Source: Firmicutes bacterium HGW-Firmicutes-16
Lineage (GTDB): Bacteria > Bacillota > Clostridia > Oscillospirales > Oscillospiraceae
DNA: 64,000 nt
Direction of reading: 5' to 3'
Assembly: GCA_002841545.1 (NCBI GenBank)
Contig: PGZZ01000007.1
Location: 1-64,000 of the forward strand
In this document: positions 35,880 through 42,136 of the stretch, in pieces
Numbering within the stretch: position 1 is the stretch's first letter
Layout of the letters: each line of letters begins with the position of its first letter
Translations under genes and position numbers: made by a program
The notes under the pieces: generated by a model
Told to the model about the DNA's origin: nothing
The model's input: only the letters and a program-made list of their open reading frames with translations
Database searches by the model: none

Positions 35880-36701
35880 ATGAATAGACAAGTTTTGATA
35901 GGCATATTTTCTATTATTATATTTCTATTTTTGATTATATTCGCCGCAAACCGGCCGTTTCCAGTTCTGGACACAATATCACCGGCAAGCGGTCCTACAG
36001 CCGGAGGAACAACCGTTGTCATTACGGGAAAGAACTTTACCGGAATTACGGATCTACACTTCGGACCGGCGTCCGCTTCCAGTTTCACCGTGGTAACCGA
36101 TACGAAAATAACGGCCGTCGTCCCGGCGGGTACTGCAGGGCCGGCAAATGTGACAGTGACGCGCTTGAGGCATGTCAGCAACAAGCTGCAATATGTGTAT
36201 ATCGGCGTTCCGGAATTGACCGCTATCGACCCATCTGTTGGTCCCGCGGACACCGAAATCACGGTGACCATTAAGGGCAAATATCTGACCGGCACAACAG
36301 CTGTCAGCTTTGGCGGTGTATCTGCCGTTTTCAAGGTGGAGACGGATACGGAAATATGCGCAACGACGCCGATGGGAATCTATACGCCGGTGGATGTGAC
36401 CGTGACGACGATGCTGGGTACGAGCAATTCCCTGACCTATATGATTGGCGCAGCACCCGTTATAGAAAGATTTACACCCGATTCGGGGTACAGAGGATCT
36501 GTCTTTATTTTGAGCGGCTCCGGACTGGAGGAGACTACGGCCGTCAAGTTCGCAGGTTACTATCAAGCAGCTTTTACGGTCATCGACGATACAACCGTTG
36601 AGGTGACTGTTCCGACTATCCCGGAATTATCGTATGTGGATGTAAATGTGAGAACTCCTTATGGAATCAGCAACTCGAAAATCTTCTATATTTTCGGCTG
36701 A
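35880..36701 (+). CDS. Membrane-anchored IPT/TIG-repeat protein
   Basis: A 273-residue surface protein with an N-terminal signal-anchor helix (residues 5-23) and three IPT/TIG immunoglobulin-like repeats (about 30-110, 112-192, 195-273). Each repeat opens with a ISPxSGPTxGGT-type turn (TISPASGPTAGGTTVVITG, AIDPSVGPADTEITVTIKG, RFTPDSGYRGSVFILSGSG). No enzyme domain is present, so it looks like a stalk or binding module. The GC content is higher than its surroundings. It stands alone inside the accessory region. Confidence 0.85.
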   Translation: MNRQVLIGIFSIIIFLFLIIFAANRPFPVLDTISPASGPTAGGTTVVITGKNFTGITDLHFGPASASSFTVVTDTKITAVVPAGTAGPANVTVTRLRHVSNKLQYVYIGVPELTAIDPSVGPADTEITVTIKGKYLTGTTAVSFGGVSAVFKVETDTEICATTPMGIYTPVDVTVTTMLGTSNSLTYMIGAAPVIERFTPDSGYRGSVFILSGSGLEETTAVKFAGYYQAAFTVIDDTTVEVTVPTIPELSYVDVNVRTPYGISNSKIFYIFG

Positions 36702-37090
36702 TGACCCGATACCGTTTAACACGATATTGAACGACCTTGATTCAGGTCTTCAAAAGTTCTTGCCAATCCAACATTACAATGTTGTCACCGAGAAAGCAAT
36801 CTCAGCGGCTCAAGCGTATTTAAGGGGAGAAGGATTTCTTAGTTAATACGTGCTTGTATAAAAAATTGATTTAGACAGATAATATATTAGCGTCATAGAT
36901 GATAATATATGAAGAGCCAACACGAAGTTTATTAGGCTGCGATACGAAAAGGGAGAGGGCGGTACGCTCTCTCCCTGATTTTATAATTGATTCACTTCTG
37001 TTTTAATATGCCTTTAAAGGGATTAAATTCTCTGTTTTTAGTTCATTTTCATGTTGAATATATACAAAATCAAACCAAATAATATACTAT
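36702..37090. other. Intergenic region with one terminator
   Basis: A hairpin of AGGGAGAG with CTCTCCCT (36949-36983) followed by GATTTTATA probably terminates the IPT/TIG transcript. A 60-codon open frame overlapping the IPT/TIG end (to 36846) has no ribosome binding site and no recognised family. Nothing else is seen. Confidence 0.45.
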
Positions 37091-37210
37091 ATGCTTTTTA
37101 AGGAGGGCAGTATATTAGTTATGGCGGGTAAAGATGACCATCGAGATCGAAAAGATAAAGTAGTAGAAAATGAGAAATTGGATCTGAGAAAAGGAGAATT
37201 ATCTATAATC

Positions 37211-37254
37211 TGCTATGGAAAAACGCCCACTCAAGGAACAGACAATTCCTTAAG
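37211..37254. repeat. Inverted repeat GCCCACTCAAGGAA/TTCCTTAAGTGGGC
   Basis: 14-nt arms with one G-U pair and a 7-nt loop. It lies at the 3' end of the methyltransferase fragment (minus strand) and may be a terminator left at that end or the edge of a rearranged segment. Confidence 0.5.
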
Positions 37255-37748
37255 TGGGCTGTTGATACATATATACTATGAAGAAAGCGTTCTTCAACCA
37301 AATCTGACACTCGGCAATTTTGAAGCAAGCCGCTTTCATGGCCGTTCTGAAATTGACGGTCTCCGTGTCTGCGTGAAAAATATATATTGCCGCCTCGGCC
37401 ATATTGATGTAGGCGGCGCGAAGGAAATCAAAAAAAGCGCCATCCTCCATCTTGTCATTTTCTATATGGCTGTTTTCGCGTTCGGTATTGAATCACGGCT
37501 ATGTAGACCTAAGCAAAACCGACGAGAAGGCGCTGAATATTGCGCTTAATAAAATCTCAGGCGAATGGGACGAGGCAGAACTGCTCAATGCTGCGGGCAA
37601 TCTTCTCATATTCCGGGTCGCCCTTCTGAAGGGCCTTGCGCGGATTGCAGGCTGCCGACTGTAGGTCCGCTATTTTCCTTTGTTCTACTATAAATTTCGC
37701 TGTCTCCTTTGGGACACTCCACCGTTTTTCTGCCTGCTTTTCGGCCAA
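37250..37748 (-). pseudogene. Phage-type ParB/DNA methyltransferase pseudogene with internal inversion
   Basis: Three fragments of one phage gene type are present. On the minus strand, 37748-37580 encodes a ParB-like N-terminus (RKIADLQSAACNPRK, DPEYEKIARSIEQF). On the plus strand, about 37490-37580 encodes the next ParB part (VDLSKTDEKALN, IALNKISGEWDEAELL). On the minus strand, about 37487-37250 encodes the start of the adenine/cytosine methyltransferase (IENDKMEDGAFFDFLRAAY, IYIFHADTETVNFR, CQIWLKNAF). The order fits an intact gene whose middle block has been flipped in place. At the 37580 junction both strands read through the same GAACTGCTCAA sequence. The catalytic remainder is missing. 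Confidence 0.68.
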
Positions 37749-37938
37749 TGCGTAACGAAACGCAGAAATTATTTTTTATTTTTTGTAGCAAAGAAACGCG
37801 CTTTCTCTGCCCCGCATCACTTTTCGGTCTGGGTAGTACCTAAAAGTGGCGCAAGGAGTCACCTTTATCCCTTTCCTGATATTTACATTTATTGCATATA
37901 GTGATAAAGTTATAGGTAAATTTGAAGGAGAATTGAAT

Positions 37939-38115
37939 ATGCCTTGGCTTAGCTTTGCTCCCATGATACTTATGTGGATAATGGAACTGACTCTTTTTGT
38001 TTTAGTCGTTATAGTTCTTGTTGAACTGAAAAAACTTGAAGTTCAAAAATTCTGCTCCAAAGTGAAAGCTACTAAAACGAATGAACAAACAAGTCCGAAG
38101 AATGACTCTCTGTAA
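37939..38115 (+). CDS. Small single-pass membrane protein
   Basis: 58 residues with one hydrophobic helix (about 5-32) and a Lys/Thr-rich C-terminal tail. The ATG at 37939 has GAAGGAG 9 bases upstream; an upstream extension to 37846 has no ribosome binding site. A TTTACA-17-TAAAGT promoter-like pair precedes it. No family is recognised; such short proteins in decayed prophages can be holin- or toxin-like. Confidence 0.55.
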   Translation: MPWLSFAPMILMWIMELTLFVLVVIVLVELKKLEVQKFCSKVKATKTNEQTSPKNDSL

Positions 38116-38131
38116 AATTGCATACCCAAAA

Positions 38132-38164
38132 CGTGAGAGACAGCTTTGCCAGCCGTCTCTCACG
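38132..38164 (-). terminator. Terminator between the small membrane gene and the Cys-rich gene
   Basis: A stem of CGTGAGAGAC with GTCTCTCACG, followed on the minus strand by TTTTGGG. It lies about 27 bases past the Cys-rich gene's stop and could also serve the convergent gene. Confidence 0.72.
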
Positions 38165-38190
38165 CTATCTCAATAAAATCAAATCATATT

Positions 38191-38316
38191 TTATCTGTAG
38201 CAGCCATTACGTCTGCAGCAGTTGCGGTTACGGTTACAGCTGCAGCATCTGTTACAGCAACAACAACTGTTACAACAACATCCGCAAAACAATGCTCTAA
38301 ATAGGCAGCATAACAT
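38191..38316 (-). CDS. 41-residue cysteine-rich peptide, possible spore protein
   Basis: A very short gene encoding 41 residues, of which 16 are Cys, with Asn and Arg filling most of the rest (blocks GCCCNSCCCCNRCCSCNRNR, then NCCRRNGCY). It has a near-perfect ribosome binding site (GAGGAGGTG, 5 bases before the ATG) and a terminator. Only one Ser and no Thr are present, which argues against a lanthipeptide. The sequence upstream matches the sigma-K promoter pattern, so a mother-cell-expressed, cross-linked or metal-binding spore coat role is inferred. No known family is recognised. The plus-strand frame over the same bases has no ribosome binding site. Confidence 0.68.
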   Translation of the reverse strand: MLCCLFRALFCGCCCNSCCCCNRCCSCNRNRNCCRRNGCYR

Positions 38317-38355
38317 ATACGCACCTCCTCTAATTCGGTATGCATACAGCTTCTT

Positions 38356-38383
38356 TATTCTATGCGGATGATAGCAGTGCGGT
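38356..38383 (-). promoter_or_regulatory. Sigma-K-like promoter of the Cys-rich gene
   Basis: On the minus strand, AC (38382-38383), a 17-base spacer and CATAGAATA (38356-38364). This fits the Bacillus sigma-K pattern of AC, 16-17 bases, CATANNNTA. The predicted start point lies about 33 bases before the ATG. No convincing sigma-A promoter is seen in the same interval. Confidence 0.5.
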
Positions 38384-38423
38384 GCTAGGCTTACTGTCCT
38401 GTTGTCCACAGAAAAAGGAACAG

Positions 38424-38452
38424 CCGTCAGCCTGTCCCTTTCGCTATATCCA
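38424..38452 (-). terminator. Weak terminator after the DUF1492 gene
   Basis: A hairpin of AAAGG.ACAG with CTGT.CCTTT (one mismatch), followed on the minus strand by TTTTTCTG. It lies about 20 bases past the DUF1492 stop. Confidence 0.5.
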
Positions 38453-38470
38453 GTTTCCATGATAACAGCT

Positions 38471-38899
38471 TTACTCGCTGACATTCAAGGACATTTCAGG
38501 ACAACATTCTGTAAGTAGGCTTAGTGCATCACTACGAAGCCGGGCTGTGCTTCTAACTTCATACCCAATATCCTTTGCAACATCATTCCACTCCTTGATG
38601 TTTATGTATCGAGAAATAAGAAGAGTTCGGAGTGTTCCATCAGAAATCTTGTATATTGTCGAAAGAATTTCCCGCTTTATTTCGATAAGCTGATCGACGA
38701 GATTATCTATATCTTTCGAGAGTGCCGCATAGGCAGCTAGCTTGCTGTCTCTGTCGGTTCCTCCTCCCGAAACCACAACATCCCGTAACGCTGACGTCGT
38801 CGAGGTACATCGAATGAAGGCCTTATACTGCGCTTCTAGTAATGCATCAATTTCTTTATTTATTGTCCCGGCTCTTTTGAGCCATTCTTTCGTTGTCAT
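38471..38899 (-). CDS. Phage DUF1492 (ArpU/RinA-like) late regulator
   Basis: A 142-residue helical protein of the phage transcription-regulator type. The N-terminal part (EWLKRAGTINKEIDALL) and the C-terminal helix-turn-helix (RYINIKEWNDVAKDIGYEV, then RLRSDALSLL) follow the DUF1492 pattern of sigma-region-4-like phage proteins. In intact prophages it lies just before the terminase genes. It is a clear sign that the region derives from a phage. No terminase follows here. Confidence 0.78.
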   Translation of the reverse strand: MTTKEWLKRAGTINKEIDALLEAQYKAFIRCTSTTSALRDVVVSGGGTDRDSKLAAYAALSKDIDNLVDQLIEIKREILSTIYKISDGTLRTLLISRYINIKEWNDVAKDIGYEVRSTARLRSDALSLLTECCPEMSLNVSE

Positions 38900-38963
38900 T
38901 TATTCACCTTGCTTTCTCTGTCTGCAAACTTTCAGAACGCTCTCCTTCATCTGTACATTTTTC

Positions 38964-39140
38964 TCATAAAAGTTTCGGGTTTCCGCACTCTTTGCTTTGA
39001 CTTAGAACTTTCAAAATATAATCTTTGCCACTAACAAGAATTTCTAAGTCCGTGTAGCCTATTAGCTTCAACTCAACCATTTTGGGAATAGCTGCACTAC
39101 ATGTCCATTCCAGAAAAACTTTCGCATCAATTTCGCTCAT
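38964..39140 (-). CDS. Hypothetical phage-region protein
   Basis: 58 residues from the ATG at 39140 (frame open to a TTG at 39167). No family is recognised; the end reads YTDLEILVSGKDYILKVLSQ. The ribosome binding site is weak. It lies 64 bases upstream of the DUF1492 gene on the same strand. Confidence 0.4.
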   Translation of the reverse strand: MSEIDAKVFLEWTCSAAIPKMVELKLIGYTDLEILVSGKDYILKVLSQSKECGNPKLL

Positions 39141-39300
39141 ACTGTTATTTCCATTCCCTTCCTGCAACGTGTTCTCATAATATTAACTTTGTGTAGTATG
39201 TGAAAGCGAGAAAGTTTTATTAATGGGTTCATGCTTATTAGGTCTATAATCAATTTTTTAATCGCTACAGCACAACAGCTTAATCCGACTTTGTCATCCT

Positions 39301-39426
39301 TTAAGTCAGTTCCAAATTGCTTGAATAACAGAAGTATGTCCAGCCAAGCTGTTTATCAAATAGCGCCGTGTGCGTTCCGCTTCCCTGCATGAAGTTTGCC
39401 TGGAAGACTACACTCGAATCGTTCAT
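39301..39426 (-). CDS. Possible 41-residue phage-region peptide
   Basis: A short frame with AAGGAG just before the ATG (spacing only 2-3 bases). It encodes a peptide with VVFQANFMQGSGTHTALFDK and QLGWTYFCYSSN. It lies between the Cro-like gene and DUF1492, where phages carry small accessory genes. No family assignment; it may be a remnant of a longer gene. Confidence 0.33.
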   Translation of the reverse strand: MNDSSVVFQANFMQGSGTHTALFDKQLGWTYFCYSSNLELT

Positions 39427-39509
39427 CACTCCTTCGCCCCAAGCAGACGCTTTGCCAGTCCGACAGACGAAGATCTTTAAAATCCTTCCTGTCCGTTTTA
39501 TCGGGCGGC

Positions 39510-39703
39510 TTATGCTGTAGCATCGGATATAAGCTCGGTCAGCGCCCTTTCAAATCTCTCTTTTGCTTCCGCAGGGTTTCTCGCGCCATTCAGGACCATG
39601 GACACATATGCTTTTGTAACCCCAAGTCGTATTGCAAGTTCTTCATATGTAACTTTGTTGTTGTGCATCCTACATATGAGTTCACCGGTCCATTTTCTGG
39701 CAT
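39510..39703 (-). pseudogene. Cro-like XRE regulator with a one-base frameshift
   Basis: The reading frame RKWTGELICRMHNNKVTYEE continuing through LAIRLGVTKAYVSMVLNGAR is a typical small phage helix-turn-helix protein of about 64 residues. The only good start (ATG at 39703, preceded by AGGTG) is out of frame with it: the interval is 194 bases, one short of a whole number of codons. The ATG reads ATGCCAGAAA, where the frame needs one more base between ATG and AGA. This is either a frameshift mutation or an assembly error. Confidence 0.7.
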
Positions 39704-39724
39704 AGTTTCACCTACTTAGAAAAA

Positions 39725-39852
39725 ATAAGAGTTGCAATAGTTAACAAGCCGTGATATCATCATGTTGTCACACATACAGTAACCACAGCTAACAAATTCC
39801 GATGATGTTTTGTCTTTACCAAGCCTTTTTGTTATCCATAGCAACTCTTATT
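39725..39852. promoter_or_regulatory. Divergent control region of the prophage repressor
   Basis: A pair of inverted 12-nt sites (AATAAGAGTTGC at 39725-39736 and GCAACTCTTATT at 39841-39852) lies about 100 bases apart, between the divergent Cro-like and XRE genes. GTTAAC-centred sites occur three times between 39740 and 39920 (GTTAACAAG, CGTTAACTG, TTGTTAACTA). These look like operators of a lysogeny-type switch. Confidence 0.5.
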
Positions 39853-39942
39853 GTCATTATAGTGTTGGCTTCGTTAACTGTCAGCGGGTCAATTCGTTAG
39901 TTTTGTTAACTATGTCGAATCGACTAAAATTCGGGGGTAACA

Positions 39943-40359
39943 ATGGTGTTTTATGACGACTATGTTAGATTGTGCAATAATGTTAATAAGGCTCCGTCTG
40001 CCATTGCTGAGGAGTTAGGCTTAAGCAGAGCAAGCGTAAACGGATGGAAACACGGGAAAATTCCCTACGACTCAACGCTAAGTAAGATTGCAGATTATTT
40101 TGGCGTTTCCATTGATTATTTAAAGGGTAATGAGCAAGAAAAAACGCCCACCCTTTCAAATAAGGATGAGCGTGATATTGCCCGCGATCTTGAAGCCATC
40201 ATGGCCGACTTGGACAAGGGCGGAGCTTTGATGTTTGATGGTGATCCCATGACTGACGAAGCGAAAGAAAGCATAAAGGCTGCCATGAAGCTAGGATTGC
40301 AGGCAGCTAAACAGAAAAGCAAAGATAGATTTACCCCTAACAAGTTCCGAAAGGATTAA
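39943..40359 (+). CDS. XRE-family phage/ICE repressor (ImmR-like)
   Basis: 138 residues with an N-terminal helix-turn-helix (IAEELGLSRASVNGWKHGKI, residues about 18-37), then YFGVSIDYLKGNE, a typical cI/ImmR-type junction, and a helical C-terminal half. It has a GGGGG ribosome binding site. It lies divergent from the Cro-like pseudogene and immediately upstream of an ImmA remnant, which fits the ImmR-ImmA arrangement of integrative elements. It appears intact and may still repress. Confidence 0.85.
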   Translation: MVFYDDYVRLCNNVNKAPSAIAEELGLSRASVNGWKHGKIPYDSTLSKIADYFGVSIDYLKGNEQEKTPTLSNKDERDIARDLEAIMADLDKGGALMFDGDPMTDEAKESIKAAMKLGLQAAKQKSKDRFTPNKFRKD

Positions 40360-40361
40360 GC

Positions 40362-40508
40362 GCCATTTATATTGAGACCAAAAAGCTTGCCGATAAACTG
40401 GCAAGAAATCACGGTACATGTGATCCTATACGTATCTCTGTGATCTGGCATCCGTCTCCTTTATCTGGGATACGGGGGTACTATCAGTATGTTCATTTCC
40501 TTGTCTAA
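40362..40508 (+). pseudogene. ImmA/IrrE-type metallopeptidase remnant
   Basis: 48 open codons beginning 2 bases after the repressor stop. The peptide YIETKKLADKLARNHGTCDP followed later by GIRGYYQYVHF matches the N-terminal pattern of ImmA/IrrE peptidases (helix, then HGTxDP and a GxxGYY strand). There is no start codon, and the HExxH zinc site is lost. ImmA normally cleaves the adjacent repressor, so without it the element is probably locked off. Confidence 0.6.
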
Positions 40509-40549
40509 GCAAGTAAGCATTATGAAATAGAATGGGATGGGTAAAAGCA

Positions 40550-40966
40550 ATGGTTTGTGAGTATTGTGGAAAGCAGAACCCAGAAAATATAGACGTCTGT
40601 TCTGGATGCGGAGCACCGCTTCCACAGCCAATTCAGCAGCCAGTTCAGCAGCAAAAGCAAGATTTTAAAGTGGGTTGTTTGAGCTTAATTTTAATTCTTA
40701 TTATTGTCATTGTGACCGTGATACTAATTGTTAATCACTCAAAAAAGGATTCGCTTTCTGTAGCAAATTATAACACACCCGTAATGCAAGTTACACAAAC
40801 AAAGGAAGATTTTATAGCAGAATGCCAAACCTATACATGTGAGCAAATTTCAGTTGATCCAGACACCTATAGGGGATTGCCTGCGCATTTTAATGGGGAA
40901 ATTTCGCAGGTATTGGAAGATAAAATTAAAAACCGCCCCCGGAACGACGAACACCGGAGGCGGTAG
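40550..40966 (+). CDS. Zinc-ribbon membrane protein, C-terminus truncated
   Basis: 138 residues. An N-terminal zinc ribbon (CEYCGKQNPENIDVCSGCGA) and a Gln/Pro-rich linker are followed by a membrane helix (about 44-64). The extracytoplasmic segment FIAECQTYTCEQISVDPDTY then FNGEISQVLED begins an OB-like domain found in related proteins. The frame then runs into a GC-rich hairpin (40931-40964) and ends KNRPRNDEHRRR, so the domain is cut off. The ATG at 40550 begins the zinc ribbon; 40532 is an alternative. Confidence 0.65.
   Translation: MVCEYCGKQNPENIDVCSGCGAPLPQPIQQPVQQQKQDFKVGCLSLILILIIVIVTVILIVNHSKKDSLSVANYNTPVMQVTQTKEDFIAECQTYTCEQISVDPDTYRGLPAHFNGEISQVLEDKIKNRPRNDEHRRR
40931..40964 (+). 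terminator. Hairpin inside the end of the zinc-ribbon gene
   Basis: A stem of CCGCCCCCGG with CCGGAGGCGG (one unpaired base) lies within the last codons of the frame. Its position suggests that a terminator has been joined to a truncated gene. Confidence 0.5.
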
Positions 40967-40991
40967 AAATATAATGAAGTGAGAGAGCTTG

Positions 40992-41501
40992 ATGAAAAAA
41001 ATCTGGAAGGGGTGGCTTCTCAAAATAAAGAGAGGTTCTACCCCAGAAGCAAGTACAACGGTTGAACCCGTGGTGTCCACCACCGTGGAAACGTTGTGTA
41101 CTACGCCAGCAGGCAATGCGGACGAGGGTTTTTTATCAAAACAGCAAGTCAGCACAATTGAACCAGAATTAGCTTCCAACATAGATATTGCATCAGTAAT
41201 AGCCAACAGAAAGTGCATTACAGCGAAGCTAATTAACACAAACAAAAGAGATCTTATGGGAAACCCCAGATATGAGAACTTGGACTTTGTTAATAAGGGC
41301 GATATTGTAACTCTTGGGTATATGGACGAGCCTAAAACGTATTTGGTTCTTGATACTATGAGTAACGAACTTGGTGAAATAAGTAGCCCTGTTTCTTCAA
41401 CAATACTTAAATGTAACGAAAGTAGCATTATTGCAATAGTTGACAACATAGCTGAAAGCGATCAGGGGAAACGTATTGTGTCAATTAACGTGTACGCTTA
41501 A
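40992..41501 (+). CDS. Hypothetical protein, HIRAN-like C-terminus possible
   Basis: About 169 residues. An N-terminal basic segment and a Thr/Val-rich linker (about 15-60) are followed by a compact domain (about 75-169) with KGDIVTLGYMDEPKTYLVL. The end pattern KRIVSINVYA recalls HIRAN domains, but the match is weak. A modest GAGAG ribosome binding site precedes the start. It is probably cargo of the decayed element. Function unknown. Confidence 0.55.
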   Translation: MKKIWKGWLLKIKRGSTPEASTTVEPVVSTTVETLCTTPAGNADEGFLSKQQVSTIEPELASNIDIASVIANRKCITAKLINTNKRDLMGNPRYENLDFVNKGDIVTLGYMDEPKTYLVLDTMSNELGEISSPVSSTILKCNESSIIAIVDNIAESDQGKRIVSINVYA

Positions 41502-41546
41502 CTTTTATTATGTTTACTCAACCTATTTTGTACCGTACAGTAATCA

Positions 41547-41887
41547 TCAAAAACAGTCAACATACTTACGTGACAAATTGGCGTTCTCAGGTGCTTGCCT
41601 TGTAGTACGTTTCATGCCCTGCGGAACTTTAACCGTCAATACAGGATTATAAGTAATATGGCGCTGTATGATTGCATAATCAAAAACTTGCTTATACATT
41701 GACCTTAAAGAGGCTGCGTGCTTACAGGACATTCCTTGCGCTTTTCACTCAACAGCATAGCGTTGAGCGCCTCCGGATCTCGGTCGTAAGCCGAATGGCG
41801 TACTCTGTTATTATCGTGCCAATGGCCCATGTATCTACCGTCAGAGCGGAACGTGTACATCGATTTGTAATCAATTTTTTTAGCCAT
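41547..41887 (-). pseudogene. Broken tyrosine integrase
   Basis: Two overlapping frames on the minus strand. The first, from ATG 41887 with a strong AGGAGGT site, encodes an integrase N-terminus (MYTFRSDGRYMGHWHDNNRV, then YDRDPEALNAML). The second encodes a core-binding-domain segment (MYKQVFDYAIIQRHITYNPV, then PQGMKRTTRQAPE). Much of the gene between them and the whole catalytic C-terminus are missing. The element can therefore no longer excise by itself. Confidence 0.75.
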
Positions 41888-41929
41888 TGCTTTTTTAATT
41901 ACCTCCTGTTATATTGGAGGTGGATGTGT

Positions 41930-41998
41930 TGGTCAGATATATCCACACTAATCGCTCTCAGTGTTTCGACGCTGGGGGCGATTGTTATTTTGTAGATT
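41930..41998 (+). CDS. Possible 23-residue membrane peptide
   Basis: GGAGGTGG lies just ahead of an ATG encoding MCWSDISTLIALSVSTLGAI plus three hydrophobic residues. The length and hydrophobicity recall short type I toxin or holin-like peptides. In another frame a GTG five bases after the same site opens a 44-codon frame. Both are unproven, and the site forms a hairpin with the integrase ribosome binding site (ACCTCC with GGAGGT). Confidence 0.25.
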
Positions 41999-42100
41999 AT
42001 CCCATTTATTTTAATATTAATATCATCAAAGTCTGTGAATTCATCTATTGCCTCGAGTAATTGTTAATTTGCTTTTTCAACCCCTGAATATGGCCAGCAA

Positions 42101-42136
42101 ATAACCCGCAATCGTTATGATTGCGGGTTATTTTTC
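42101..42136. terminator. Bidirectional terminator at the accessory-region edge
   Basis: A perfect stem of ATAACCCGCAATC with GATTGCGGGTTAT, U-rich on both sides. It lies at the end of the M23 peptidase gene (minus). Confidence 0.82.

Noticed and set aside
36054-36566. 170-codon minus-strand frame within the IPT/TIG gene
   Set aside because: A shadow of the repetitive plus-strand gene. The plus-strand product has a clear signal anchor and three matching domains.
37091-37549. 152-codon plus-strand frame over the methyltransferase pseudogene
   Set aside because: AAGGAGGG lies upstream but the spacing to the ATGs is poor. Most of the frame is antisense to the recognisable methyltransferase fragment and crosses an inverted repeat. 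A short truncated peptide at its start cannot be excluded.
38118-38300. 60-codon plus-strand frame over the Cys-rich gene
   Set aside because: No ribosome binding site, and it starts within the terminator region. The minus-strand frame has an optimal site and promoter-like sequence.
38191-38316. Lanthipeptide or other ribosomal peptide precursor reading of the Cys-rich gene
   Set aside because: The peptide has almost no Ser or Thr, no leader/core division, and no modifying enzyme or exporter gene nearby.
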